Notes: generated from the letters alone by a model not told the origin. A stretch of 64,000 bases of DNA from Geothrix sp. (GCA_019449415.1 JAGRPP010000011.1:44446-108445), one strand, 5' to 3'. Counted from the first letter of the stretch, positions 25,485-33,576 are shown. Translations and numbers: made by a program.

Positions 25485-26525
25485 ATGCGCATCGGCATCC
25501 TGGGTTATGGCCGCTTCGGGAGGGCTCTGGGCGAGCTGCTCCACGAGGCCGGCCACGCCTATCGGGCCTGGGATTCCATGGGCGCGGTTCCCGCGGAATG
25601 CCGGACCGCCAGCCTGCAGGAGCTGGCGGCGGCCTCCGAGGCCCTGGTGCTGGCGGTGCCCATCGCCGCCCAGGCGGCCGCGCTGGCGAGTCTTCGGCCC
25701 CACCTGCAGCCGAGCCAGGTGGTCTTCGATGTGGGCAGCGTGAAGGCGGGGCCCTGCGCCCTGCTGAACGCGCTGCTGGGGGAGGAGATCCCCCACGCGG
25801 GCACCCATCCGCTCTTCGGGCCCGTCAGCCTGGCGCGGGCCGAACGGCCCCTGCGCGTGGTGCTCTGCCCCTCGGCGAAGCATCCGGCGGCCGCGGACCA
25901 GGTGGAGCGTCTGTTCCGCAGCCTCGGCTGCGAGGTGCTGCGCCAGAGTCCCGAGGACCACGACCGCGTGATGGCCACTACCCACGCCCTGACCTTCTTC
26001 GTGGCCAAGGGGCTGCTCGCGGTGGGCGCGGGCGCCGAGCTGCCCTTCACGCCGCCCTCCTTCCACGCCATCGCCCGCACCCTGGAGTCCGTGCGCGAGG
26101 ACGCGGGCCACCTCTTCGCCGCACTGCAAAACGAGAATCCCTTCGCCGCCGGGGCCCGGGAGGGCCTGTTGGAGGCGCTTTCCGCCATCCACCAGAGCCT
26201 GGCCGAGGCGGCGGAAACCGGGGGCGGCGAACAGCTGTCCATCCCAGACCTGGGCACGCGGTCTCCGGTGCTGCAGGAAGCCCGCGACCACATCGATGCC
26301 CTGGACCAAGAGCTGGTGGCCCTGCTGGCCCGCCGCACGGAGCTGGGGCTCCGCGCGGGTCGCGCCAAGGCCGAGTTGGGCCTGCCCGTGCACGACCCCG
26401 AGCGCGAGGCCTCGCAGCTTCAAGCCCGGCGCGCCTGGGCCGCCGCCGCAGGACTGGATGCCCAGGGCGTGGAGGAAGTCTTCCGCGCCGTGCTGCGGGC
26501 GTCCCGGTCGGCCCAGGGGCGCTAG
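25485..26525 (+). CDS. tyrA: Bifunctional prephenate dehydrogenase-chorismate mutase
   Basis: 346-aa enzyme of tyrosine biosynthesis. Residues 1-150 form the NAD-binding domain (GILGYGRFGRAL), about 150-255 the helical prephenate dehydrogenase part (TTHALTFFVAKG), and about 262-346 an AroQ chorismate mutase domain (DHIDALDQELVALLARR, then VHDPERE). E. coli TyrA has the mutase at the N-terminus; here the order is reversed. GAGGGA precedes the start. Not obviously linked to its neighbours. Confidence 0.87.
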   Translation: MRIGILGYGRFGRALGELLHEAGHAYRAWDSMGAVPAECRTASLQELAAASEALVLAVPIAAQAAALASLRPHLQPSQVVFDVGSVKAGPCALLNALLGEEIPHAGTHPLFGPVSLARAERPLRVVLCPSAKHPAAADQVERLFRSLGCEVLRQSPEDHDRVMATTHALTFFVAKGLLAVGAGAELPFTPPSFHAIARTLESVREDAGHLFAALQNENPFAAGAREGLLEALSAIHQSLAEAAETGGGEQLSIPDLGTRSPVLQEARDHIDALDQELVALLARRTELGLRAGRAKAELGLPVHDPEREASQLQARRAWAAAAGLDAQGVEEVFRAVLRASRSAQGR

Positions 26526-26529
26526 CCGA

Positions 26530-27231
26530 TCAGTAGGGCAGATCCAGCGCCTTGCACAGGAAGGAGACGAGCGGAGAGGCCTGCCGGCAGGCGGCGGCCA
26601 CCTGGTCGACGAAATCGGGCGCCACCACCTCTGCGTTCGTGAATCCGGTGGAGGTATAGAAGTCCTTGAGCTTGAGATCCTCCGCGCAGGGATGGGCGGG
26701 GTCGAAGCCCTGGGGCACCCGCTTGAGCGCCTCCCCTTCGATCTCCAGCCCCGACTTCCGGAGGGCCTTCCAGGCCGCGGGCTTGGCGACGATGGCCTGG
26801 CGGACCTTGAACAGCGAATCGGGGTCCGGGTGCCAGAGGCCGCCGCCGGCGAAGCTGCCGCCGGGCTCCAGGTGGAGGTAGAAGCCGGGCCCGTGGACGC
26901 CGCCCGCCTGCATGGCCCGATGGGGGAAGTGGGCCGCGAGGTGGGTCTTGTAGGGCGTCTTGTCCTTCGAGAACCGCGTGTCGCGGTAGATCCGGAACAT
27001 GGAGCCGCCCGAGGGCCGCGGGTCGGCAACGAAGTGGCGGCTGACAGAGGCCAGCGGGCCGCTGAAGGCGGCGATAAGGCGCAGCATGCCGTCGCGGGCT
27101 TCGGTCTCGTACCGCGCCTTGTTCTCCTGGAACCACACGCGGTCGTTGTGCGCCTTCAGGTCCTTCAGGAACCGGAAGAGGGCGGGTCCCAGCGGGTTCT
27201 CCAGCCCAGAGGGAGTCGTCTTCGCTGCCAT
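26530..27231 (-). CDS. DUF2461 family protein
   Basis: 233 aa with the DUF2461 pattern: FLKDLKAHNDRVWFQENKARYE near the start, FRIYRDTRFSKDKTPYKTH in the middle and GFYLHLEPGGSFAGGG. The function of this widespread family is unknown. SD AGGAGG five bases from ATG 27231. Convergent with tyrA, with four bases between the stops. Confidence 0.88.
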   Translation of the reverse strand: MAAKTTPSGLENPLGPALFRFLKDLKAHNDRVWFQENKARYETEARDGMLRLIAAFSGPLASVSRHFVADPRPSGGSMFRIYRDTRFSKDKTPYKTHLAAHFPHRAMQAGGVHGPGFYLHLEPGGSFAGGGLWHPDPDSLFKVRQAIVAKPAAWKALRKSGLEIEGEALKRVPQGFDPAHPCAEDLKLKDFYTSTGFTNAEVVAPDFVDQVAAACRQASPLVSFLCKALDLPY

Positions 27232-27273
27232 GTCGCCTCCTGCGGGGACCTCCAGGGTACGCCCAAAACGAGG

Positions 27274-27295
27274 CGGGCCCCCGTGCGGGGGCCCG
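27274..27295 (-). terminator. Terminator of the superoxide dismutase gene
   Basis: Stem CGGGCCCC / GGGGCCCG followed on the minus strand by a TTTT run; 29 bases after the sod stop. Confidence 0.75.
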
Positions 27296-27323
27296 TTCGC
27301 AGGCGATGGATCGCCCGTGCGCC

Positions 27324-27902
27324 TTACTTGCCGAAGCGCTTGCTGACTTCGCTCCACTTGATGTTCTCGGGGATGATGTCGAGGTACTTCGGGCGGGCGG
27401 TGCCGTAGTCCACCATGTAGGCGTGCTCCCAGCTGTCCACGACCAGGAGCAGGTCCTGCTCGATGGGCATGCCCAGGTGGTGCTCGGCAACGAAGTAGGT
27501 GTGGAGCTTGCCGTCGCGGCGGTTGCGGGTGAGCAGGGCCCAGCCGGGACCGCCCAGGGCGCAGGCCTTGAGGTCGGCGAGCACCTTCTCCTGGCCGCCG
27601 GCGGCATCCAGGGCGGCCTTCAGGCCGGCGCTGATCTGGTTGTCGGCGCCCAGGTTCTCGAAGTAGAGCTCGTGGAGGAAGGAGCCGTTGAAGGCCACGG
27701 CCTCGCGGCGCTTCAGCTCGCTGTATTCGTTGTAGGAGTAGTTGGGCTTGGTGTTGTCGACCGTCGCCAAGCGCTCCTCGATCTCGTTCAGCTTGGTGAC
27801 ATAGCCCTTGTAGAGGCCGAAGTGCTGGTCCAGCTGGGAATCGCTGAGTCCCTTGAGGGCGCCACCCTTCAGGTGGTCGTAGTTCTTGGCGGTGTAAGCC
27901 AT
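27324..27902 (-). CDS. Fe/Mn superoxide dismutase
   Basis: 192-aa SodA/SodB-family enzyme that dismutates superoxide. Metal ligands can be assigned: H27, H77 (SFLHELYF), D156 and H160 (DSWEHAYM). The usual KHH following the first ligand is replaced by LYK (HFGLYKGYV), a variant of the standard active-site entrance. ATG 27902 is chosen because AAGGAG lies six bases upstream. Near Dps, rubrerythrin and DUF3501 on the same strand. Confidence 0.93.
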   Translation of the reverse strand: MAYTAKNYDHLKGGALKGLSDSQLDQHFGLYKGYVTKLNEIEERLATVDNTKPNYSYNEYSELKRREAVAFNGSFLHELYFENLGADNQISAGLKAALDAAGGQEKVLADLKACALGGPGWALLTRNRRDGKLHTYFVAEHHLGMPIEQDLLLVVDSWEHAYMVDYGTARPKYLDIIPENIKWSEVSKRFGK

Positions 27903-28003
27903 GGTCATCTCCTTGGCTGCGCAAAGCGCGGATTATTAGTTTACCAATAAAGTCGGAAATCAGAGAAAACAGGCACAATGTTCAGGCCCGGGTCCGGTAT
28001 CAG

Positions 28004-28092
28004 ACGCGGTGGCCGGGCTTGGCCCGGACACCGCGTGGGGGCGCACGAGGGGGGACGCAGAGGACGCGAAGCGTCCGGGCGGTCCCCCCTCG
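28004..28092 (-). terminator. Two strong hairpins between dps and sod
   Basis: Nearest dps is a long stem with ends CGAGGGGGGAC / GTCCCCCCTCG enclosing GGACGC/GCGTCC (28046-28092). Further on is ACGCGGTG...CACCGCGT around CCGGGC/GCCCGG (28004-28036). Together they probably stop dps transcription; T-tracts are poor. Confidence 0.55.
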
Positions 28093-28098
28093 TTTAGA

Positions 28099-28542
28099 TC
28101 AGCCCAGCATCTCCCGCAGGAACCAGGCTTCCTTCTGATGGACCTGCACGAAGCGCGTGAGCAGGTCCGCAGTGCCAGGATCGCCAGCGCCGTTGGCCAG
28201 CTCGATGCCCTCGTGCATCAGGGCGACGGTGGCCTCCTCGTTGGCCAGGGCCTCCTTCAGCATGCTTTCGGGATCCAGGCGGGTGGCGGGGTTGGAGATG
28301 GCCGCCTTGGTCTGGGCCTCGATCTGGGCCGGGGCGTGGAGGGGCACGCCGCCCAGCATGCGGATCCGCTCCGCCAGCTCATCCACCGTGCCGTCGGCCG
28401 CGGTGTAGAGATCCTCGAAGCGCAAGTGGTAGTCGCGGAAGTGGGGGCCGGTGACGGTCCAGTGGTAGCGCTTGGCATTGAGGGCCAGCACGAAGGCAGT
28501 GGCCAGTTCGGCGTTCAGGTGGTCGATGACGGTGCGGTTCAT
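28099..28542 (-). CDS. dps: Dps-family ferritin-like DNA protection protein
   Basis: 147-aa Dps: four-helix ferritin-like subunit of a dodecamer that oxidises and stores iron with peroxide. Family ferroxidase residues are visible in NAKRYHWTVTGPHF (His) and FEDLYTAADGTVDELAERI (Glu/Asp), with typical ending QVHQKEAWFLREMLG. It is the third gene of the run rubrerythrin - DUF3501 - dps, spaced by only 9 bases, so one operon is likely. Confidence 0.93.
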   Translation of the reverse strand: MNRTVIDHLNAELATAFVLALNAKRYHWTVTGPHFRDYHLRFEDLYTAADGTVDELAERIRMLGGVPLHAPAQIEAQTKAAISNPATRLDPESMLKEALANEEATVALMHEGIELANGAGDPGTADLLTRFVQVHQKEAWFLREMLG

Positions 28543-28551
28543 GGTCTCTCC

Positions 28552-29100
28552 TCAGGAAGGCCAGGCGGTCCATGCGGCGGGCGCGGGCCAGCGGCCGGAC
28601 ACCTCGGCGTGGTTGGAGACGAGGGCGGCGATGGTGCGGCCGTCCGGAATGAGATAGCGCAGCGCCAGCACGGAGGGCAGGCGATCGTCGGGCCCGGCGG
28701 CGCCGCGGTCCACCGCGGGTAGCGCGAAGGAGCCATCGCTCAGTTCCAGGCGGAGCTGATCGGGGAAGCGCTGAAGGGCGCTCAGGCGCGCGTCGCGCAC
28801 CTCGTCGGGGAAGCCCAGGAACAGGGTGGCGACGAGGCTCAGGCCGCCAGGTTCGCGGCGCGGCGCCAGCACCGCGAAGGAGGCACGGGACTCGGCCACA
28901 TCCTCCGCGGGGGCGGTTTCCAGGGTCATGCCCTCGGCCCAGAGGGTTTCCACCACCTGGTCCTCGACGCTTTCGGCGGTTTCGGGCTGGAAGGTGATCC
29001 CTTCCGCCAGTTCCAGCCGCAGGGCGGCCTGGCGGGCCAGGAAAGCCTGACGGGCCTCGAAGCGGGCGCGTTCGGAGGCGGGGTCGAAGGCGAGGTGCAT
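28552..29100 (-). CDS. DUF3501-like protein
   Basis: 182 aa resembling DUF3501: an N-terminal basic helical stretch, then LELAEGITFQPETAESVEDQ and VVETLWAEGMTLE, later LSLVATLFLGFPDEVRDARL and SVLALRYLIPDG. Function unknown; the family often sits beside rubrerythrin. Here it is 7 bases after rubrerythrin and 9 before dps, so a peroxide-stress role is inferred. The start at 29100 has GAGGTGG upstream. Confidence 0.7.
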   Translation of the reverse strand: MHLAFDPASERARFEARQAFLARQAALRLELAEGITFQPETAESVEDQVVETLWAEGMTLETAPAEDVAESRASFAVLAPRREPGGLSLVATLFLGFPDEVRDARLSALQRFPDQLRLELSDGSFALPAVDRGAAGPDDRLPSVLALRYLIPDGRTIAALVSNHAEVSGRWPAPAAWTAWPS

Positions 29101-29107
29101 GACCACC

Positions 29108-29572
29108 TCAGATGTGCTTGGCGATGTCGGCGTCGGGGGCGGCCATGCCGCCGGACTGCAGCTTCGTCAGCGCGTCCTGGAAGCGGCCGGCGTGGAAGCG
29201 CTCCACCTTGGCCAGGGTCTCGAACCAGGCGGCGATCTCGACGAAGCCCTCTTCCCGGGCCAGGCGGGCGAACTCGGGGTACATGTCCGTGTACTCGTAG
29301 GTCTCACCGGCGACGGCGGACTTCAGGTTGGTCAGGGTATCGCCCAGGGGCAGGCCCGTGGCCGGGTCGCCGGCCTGCGCCGCCAGGAACATGAGGTGCT
29401 TCAGGGCGTGGCCCGTCTCGCCGTCGGCGCTGTGCTTGAAGAGCGCGGCCACTTCCGGGAGACCCTCTTTCTCCGCGACCTGGGCCATCCAGGTGTAGCG
29501 GCGGTTCGCCTGGCTCTCACCGGCAAAGGCAGCCTTGAGGTTCTGGTGGGTCTTGGATTCGGGGAAGGACAT
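29108..29572 (-). CDS. Rubrerythrin-like diiron protein without rubredoxin domain
   Basis: 154-aa ferritin-like domain: [20 protein letters not shown] (first Glu ligand), [14 protein letters not shown] (ExxH), [20 protein letters not shown] and [10 protein letters not shown] (ExxH). The C-terminal rubredoxin CxxC motifs of classical rubrerythrin are absent, as in erythrin/sulerythrin-type proteins. Likely an NAD(P)H-linked peroxidase using an external electron donor. First gene of the operon with DUF3501 and dps; AGGAG before the start. Confidence 0.92.
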   Translation of the reverse strand: MSFPESKTHQNLKAAFAGESQANRRYTWMAQVAEKEGLPEVAALFKHSADGETGHALKHLMFLAAQAGDPATGLPLGDTLTNLKSAVAGETYEYTDMYPEFARLAREEGFVEIAAWFETLAKVERFHAGRFQDALTKLQSGGMAAPDADIAKHI

Positions 29573-29611
29573 GGTGTCTCCTGTGGCCGCGATCGGCGGC
29601 ATCAAGGTAGA

Positions 29612-29640
29612 GCTATCTCCATGCCAATGCAATAAGTCAA
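29612..29640 (-). promoter_or_regulatory. Promoter of the rubrerythrin operon
   Basis: On the minus strand TTGACT (-35, 29635-29640) is followed after 17 bases by GATAGC (-10, 29612-29617), with transcription expected about 35 bases before the rubrerythrin ATG. Confidence 0.5.
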
Positions 29641-29739
29641 ATCATTGAATGGATTCAGGAAAATCCAAGGGCCGCGGCCCGGGACGATTCCCGACCGGCC
29701 GGGAGCCGGATTCACGAGATGTCGAGAGGTGAGGCCGGG

Positions 29740-30216
29740 TCAGGGGGCCGGGGACAGGGCGCCCCGGATCTGGGCGGCGTCCAGGCTGAGGGCCCGGCCG
29801 AAGCCCAGGACGAGGCGCCCGGTGGCGGGCCGAAGGCGGAAGAAGGAGAAATCCCCCAGGCCGAGGGTCAGCTCCGCCTGCGGAAACCGGGCCAGATAGG
29901 CCTCGGCCGCCGAGTCGTACTCGCCCGAATCCGCCGCGATCGCCTCGGCCGCGCCCTGCAGAGTCACCCGGGGCAGGGCCAGGGGATCCGGGTTCTCCTC
30001 CAGGGGGGCGGTGAACAGCAGGCTCATCCGGGCGTCGCCCACCAGGTCGCGGGTGTGCTGGGCCAATCGGCTCACATGGATGAGAAGCCCAGAGCCGTCC
30101 GGCGCCGGGACCACCGGCACCATGGAGACGAAGGGCGCCCCCTCGTGCAGGGTGCCCAGGGCGGCGATGGGCATGGCCAGCAGGGCTTCGAGCATGGCTT
30201 CCGTGGTGGGTTCCAT
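29740..30216 (-). CDS. Pyridoxamine 5'-phosphate oxidase-like (HugZ-type) protein
   Basis: 158-aa split-barrel FMN-binding-like domain: ALLAMPIAALGTLHEGAPFV, FVSMVPVVPAPDGSGLLIHV, LAQHTRDLVGDARMSLLF and FSFFRLRPATGRLVLGFG. Proteins of this shape include heme-utilisation protein HugZ and various flavin reductases. The C-terminal heme-binding extension of HugZ is not evident, so the substrate is open. Monocistronic, with spacing on both sides. Confidence 0.82.
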   Translation of the reverse strand: MEPTTEAMLEALLAMPIAALGTLHEGAPFVSMVPVVPAPDGSGLLIHVSRLAQHTRDLVGDARMSLLFTAPLEENPDPLALPRVTLQGAAEAIAADSGEYDSAAEAYLARFPQAELTLGLGDFSFFRLRPATGRLVLGFGRALSLDAAQIRGALSPAP

Positions 30217-30279
30217 GGGGCCTCCGTGCGACTGCCATCATGCCCCTTTCGGAGCTCGGTGGGGGGGCTTTGCGGGGAT

Positions 30280-31179
30280 TCAGTTCCCGAAGGCCTGTAC
30301 GACGATCCGGCCCACCTCCGCCAGCGTCGCCTCCCGGTGCTGCGGGGAGGCGGATGAGCCGGTGGTGTAGGCGGCCACCAGGATGGGTGCCCGGCCCGGC
30401 GGCCGCAGGATGGCCACATCGTTCGTGGTGCCGCGGGCTCCGGAGCCGCTCTTGTCCCCGGCCTGCCAGCCCGCGGGCAGCCCGGTGCGGAGCCGGTTCC
30501 GGCCCGTGGTGCTGGCCCGCATCCAGGTCTCCAGGCGCTGGCGGGTGTCGGGCCTGAGCGCGGGGCCCACCAGCAGGGCCTGCAGATCCTTCACCATGGC
30601 GGCGGGGGTGGTCGTGTCCCGGGGGTCCCCGGGGCGGGCCTCGTTCAGCGCCGGCTCGAAGCGGTCCAGGCGCGTGTGGGGGTCGCCCAGGCTGCGCATG
30701 AAGGCGGTGAGGGCCGCGGGTCCCCCGAGGTGTCGGAGCAGCAGGTTGGCCGCAGTGTTGTCGCTGACCTCCACGGCGGCCGCGCAGAACTCCTCCACGG
30801 TCAGCTTCCCCTCGGCCACCCGCGCCCGCGTCACGGGCGCATGGTCGAGCAGGTCCGCCGGGCCGTAGGGGAGGGTCCGGTCGAGGGTCTCGCGGCCCGC
30901 ATCCACTTGGGCCAGCACGGCCCCTGCCAGCAGGACCTTGAAGGTGCTGCAGAGGGGGAACCGCTCGCCGGCCCGGTAGTCGAGCCAGCGCCCCGAGCCC
31001 GTGTCCAGGGCGGCCACGCCGAGACGCCCCCCGCTCTGCGTCTCCAGGGCGGCCAGGGCCGCGACCGGGCGGGCTGGATTCGGGCGCGTCACGGGTCTGG
31101 ATACCGGGGCCGGCGAGGCGCCCTGAAGGGACAGGCCCAGCAGGATCACCACGGCCGTCGGGCGGAGGATGGGGCTCAT
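30280..31179 (-). CDS. Class A serine beta-lactamase
   Basis: 299-aa exported enzyme that hydrolyses beta-lactams. Signal peptide about 1-22. Catalytic motifs are complete: S78-TFK81, S139-DN141, E175-PALN179 (the Glu166 position) and K243-SG245. A Cys precedes the nucleophile (PLCSTFK), as in KPC/SME enzymes, but the partner Cys after KSG/KTG is absent (KSGSGARGT). No resistance-gene mobility elements surround it and GC content matches its neighbours, so it looks resident. Confidence 0.93.
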   Translation of the reverse strand: MSPILRPTAVVILLGLSLQGASPAPVSRPVTRPNPARPVAALAALETQSGGRLGVAALDTGSGRWLDYRAGERFPLCSTFKVLLAGAVLAQVDAGRETLDRTLPYGPADLLDHAPVTRARVAEGKLTVEEFCAAAVEVSDNTAANLLLRHLGGPAALTAFMRSLGDPHTRLDRFEPALNEARPGDPRDTTTPAAMVKDLQALLVGPALRPDTRQRLETWMRASTTGRNRLRTGLPAGWQAGDKSGSGARGTTNDVAILRPPGRAPILVAAYTTGSSASPQHREATLAEVGRIVVQAFGN

Positions 31180-31218
31180 GGGGCCACGGGCTACGGGTTG
31201 GGGTCTGGCGATGGCCTC

Positions 31219-31410
31219 TTACTCGGCGGCAGGCTGGCCTTCGCCGGAGCCGCCCTCGGTGCCGCCGTCCTCATCCCCCTCCGACTCCGGGATGTCGTTG
31301 CCCAGGGCGTCCTTCTTCAGCGCCTTCTTCTGCAGCTTTTCTTCTTTCTTCTTCTGTCGGGCCAGGTCCTTCTGCCGCTTCTCGAAGTTGTAGTTGGGCT
31401 TTCTGGCCAT
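31219..31410 (-). CDS. Small charged conserved protein
   Basis: 63 aa starting MARKPNYNFEKRQKDLARQK: Lys/Arg-rich and probably helical or coiled, ending in an acidic Gly/Glu stretch. This N-terminal pattern is shared by short uncharacterised proteins in many bacteria. Function unknown; no membrane or catalytic motif. Start 31410. Confidence 0.65.
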   Translation of the reverse strand: MARKPNYNFEKRQKDLARQKKKEEKLQKKALKKDALGNDIPESEGDEDGGTEGGSGEGQPAAE

Positions 31411-31462
31411 GGCGAGTCCGATCACGAAAGAGGTTGCAGCTGATCCAGCCTGAAGCCTTAGT

Positions 31463-32005
31463 CTACCGCCTCGTCCGCCGAAGCGCCTGGATGAGGTCGT
31501 CCAGCCGCTGCAGGAAGGTGGAGCGGTCCCGGGTCGTGAACGGGGCGGGGCCCGTTCCCATCTCGCCCATGGCCCGCAGGTGGGTCATCAGCTCGCGGCT
31601 GGCGAGCGCATCGCCGATGGATTCGGGTGAATAGACGCGGCCCTTGGCGTCAAGGGCCCGGGCCCCCTTTTCGAGGCAGCGGGCCGCCAGGGGGATGTCG
31701 GCCGTCACGGCGATGTCCGTGGCCGTGATCTGCTCGACGATCCAGTCGTCGGCGCCATCGAACTGGCCCTTCGCCACCACCACCGACTCGAACAGCGGGT
31801 TCCGCGGCACCCGCAGGGGCGAATTGGAAACCAGCAGCACCTTCAGCCCGCACCGCGTGGCCACGCGGAAGACCTCCTCCTTCACGGGGCAGGCATCCGC
31901 ATCCACGAAGATGCGGATGGCGGGGCCAGACGCAAGGTTGGGTGCGGGGTTGGGCGTCGAACCGGGCACGGAACTGCCCGGGACATCTGTCGGAACCTGG
32001 CTCAT
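31463..32005 (-). CDS. YaiI/YqxD (DUF188) family protein
   Basis: 180 aa. After a Pro/Ser-rich N-terminus of about 30 residues comes the DUF188 fold: IRIFVDADACPVKEEVFRVA, LLVSNSP, ADDWIVEQITATDIAVTADIPLA and the DRSTFLQRLDDLI end. The Asp-rich start is typical of NYN/PIN-like nucleases, but no activity is established for this family. Overlaps the upstream reductase gene by ATGA. Confidence 0.9.
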   Translation of the reverse strand: MSQVPTDVPGSSVPGSTPNPAPNLASGPAIRIFVDADACPVKEEVFRVATRCGLKVLLVSNSPLRVPRNPLFESVVVAKGQFDGADDWIVEQITATDIAVTADIPLAARCLEKGARALDAKGRVYSPESIGDALASRELMTHLRAMGEMGTGPAPFTTRDRSTFLQRLDDLIQALRRTRR

Positions 32006-32538
32006 GGCTGCCGCCCCGCGGCCGCGAGGGCCACCAGGGAGGCCTGCAGCCGGGCGACCTGGACCGGGTCGAGCAGCCGGCCCTGGACATCCAGCCCCGA
32101 GCGGGCCAGGGGCAGGGAGAGCGAGGCCTCGGGCACGACCTGGGCCGACATTACCTCCAGAGTGTGCACCAGGGAGGCGTGGGCCCGGGCTCCCCCCTCG
32201 AGGGAGGGCGAGGCGCTCCAGGCGGCGGTGGGCTTGCCCACGCAGTCGCCCGAGGAGACCACCCACTCCAGCAGGTTCTTCAGCACGGCGGGCATGGCGT
32301 GGATGTACTCCGGCGTGCAGATCAGCAGGCCATCCGCTTCGCGCAGGCGCTCCCGCAGGTCCACCACGGGCGCCGGCAGGGGCTCGGCATCCCGCTCCGG
32401 GCTGTAGTGGGGCAGGTCGTCCAGGCCCTCCCAGCGCTGGATCTCCAGATCAGGAGGCGCCAGGCGGGCCGCTTCGTGCAGCAGCAGCGTATTGAGGGAC
32501 TGGGTCCGGAGGCTTCCGGACAGGGCGAGGATGCGCAT
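32002..32538 (-). CDS. NADPH-dependent FMN reductase
   Basis: 178-aa flavodoxin-like quinone/FMN reductase: N-terminal MRILALSGSLRTQSLNTLL phosphate-binding loop, DGLLICTPEYIHAMPAVLKN and LEWVVSSGDCVGKP. The family reduces FMN, quinones, azo dyes or metals such as chromate. ATGA overlap with the DUF188 gene and close spacing to the two small membrane genes suggest one operon (about 33.15 to 31.46 kb). Confidence 0.9.
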   Translation of the reverse strand: MRILALSGSLRTQSLNTLLLHEAARLAPPDLEIQRWEGLDDLPHYSPERDAEPLPAPVVDLRERLREADGLLICTPEYIHAMPAVLKNLLEWVVSSGDCVGKPTAAWSASPSLEGGARAHASLVHTLEVMSAQVVPEASLSLPLARSGLDVQGRLLDPVQVARLQASLVALAAAGRQP

Positions 32539-32542
32539 CGGT

Positions 32543-32758
32543 TCAAGCCTTCCGGCGCCAGATCAGGCCTGCGCCCACGACCACGGCCACCAGGCCGACC
32601 CAGACGGGGATCCGCACGGTCTCCTTCTCCTTCACCGTGAACTCCAGGGGGCCCAGCTTGGCGTCATGGCTGTCCTTCGTGTAGCTGAACTCCGGCCAGG
32701 CGAGCGACGCCGCGCCGAGGAGCAGGAGGATCAGGCCGGCGAGGGATTTCAGCCGCAT
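32543..32758 (-). CDS. Small two-TM membrane protein
   Basis: 71 aa: a first hydrophobic helix (LAGLILLLLGAASLAW), a loop FSYTKDSHDAKLGPLEFTV and a second helix (VWVGLVAVVVGAGLIW) before RRKA. This SYT...LGPLE layout recurs in small uncharacterised bacterial membrane proteins. Four bases from both neighbours, so co-transcribed with DoxX and the FMN reductase. Confidence 0.7.
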   Translation of the reverse strand: MRLKSLAGLILLLLGAASLAWPEFSYTKDSHDAKLGPLEFTVKEKETVRIPVWVGLVAVVVGAGLIWRRKA

Positions 32759-32762
32759 GGGT

Positions 32763-33149
32763 TCACTCCGCCTTGTCCAGGCTCCACTTCCCGGCGCCCC
32801 GGCAGGCCATGAAGAGGAAGAGGAAGCAGAAGACCACCGCCAGCTCGCCCTTGTTCACGGCCGGCCAGAACGCGGCGCCGAACTGGAACTTCCAGTGGAA
32901 CTGCATGTAGGCCACGGCCATCATGCCGCTGCAGAGGAAGGCCGCCAGGCGGGTCTGGAAGCCCACCAGGATGGCCAGGCCGCCCACCAGCTCGAGGACG
33001 CCGCCGATCCAGATCTGCGATCCCACTGGCGGCCGGTACTCAGCCAGCAGGCCCAGGACCTTCTGGGCGCCGTGGAAGGCGAACAGCAGGCCCGCTACGA
33101 TCCGCAGCAGCGCATAGGCCTCATCCGAATACTTGCCGAGCCACTTCAT
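32763..33149 (-). CDS. DoxX family membrane protein
   Basis: 128 aa with four TM helices of the DoxX type: ALLRIVAGLLFAFHGAQKVLGL, QIWIGGVLELVGGLAILVGF, FLCSGMMAVAYMQFHW and LAVVFCFLFLFMACRG. The family is linked to thiol and oxidative stress or quinone-related functions. First gene of the four-gene minus-strand run ending with DUF188. GGGAG before ATG 33149. Confidence 0.9.
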   Translation of the reverse strand: MKWLGKYSDEAYALLRIVAGLLFAFHGAQKVLGLLAEYRPPVGSQIWIGGVLELVGGLAILVGFQTRLAAFLCSGMMAVAYMQFHWKFQFGAAFWPAVNKGELAVVFCFLFLFMACRGAGKWSLDKAE

Positions 33150-33270
33150 GAGGATCTCCCGAGGAAGTTGTGGGGACATTCTCGCAGCTTCCTCCTCCCC
33201 GCCCAGCGCAGACGGAAATCTGAACGCGCCCGCAGGGGAGAGCCCGTTTGGTCAGAACGCCTAAGGATGG

Positions 33271-33576
33271 TCAGAGGCCCGGGTGCACTGGGGCGCCGGC
33301 CTCGGTCCCCACCACCGTGATCCAGGGGCGCACCCGCCAGTGGCGCACCAGGCCGTGCAGCACATAGGGATCCGCCGCCGCGAACTTCTGGGCCGCCGCG
33401 GCCGAATCCCCCTGGAAGAGGAGGAGAGCCGAATCCACGGGCTCGGCCAGGGCGCCGCCCAGCAGCAGCTCGCCCCGGGCATGGGCCTCCCATGCGAGGG
33501 CGAGGTGTTCGTCCCGGAATTCCGCCCGTCGTTCCAGGTATTCCGCGCCGACCTCGTAGACCAGAAGGAAATGCAT
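33271..33576 (-). CDS. YciI-like protein
   Basis: 101-aa ferredoxin-like alpha/beta protein: MHFLLVYEVGAEYLERRAEF with the His of the R-x-x-H segment (FRDEHLALA), then GGALAEPVDSALLLFQGDS and FAAADPYVLHGLV. The His-Asp pair typical of the family is present. Some YciI members are dehalogenase- or decarboxylase-like; role here unknown. Stands alone between the DoxX operon and the GyrI-like gene. Confidence 0.88.
   Translation of the reverse strand: MHFLLVYEVGAEYLERRAEFRDEHLALAWEAHARGELLLGGALAEPVDSALLLFQGDSAAAAQKFAAADPYVLHGLVRHWRVRPWITVVGTEAGAPVHPGL

Noticed and set aside
30280..31179. Carbapenemase call for the beta-lactamase based on Cys before STFK
   Set aside because: The second cysteine of the C69-C238 disulfide is absent (KSGSGARGT), so the spectrum cannot be inferred.
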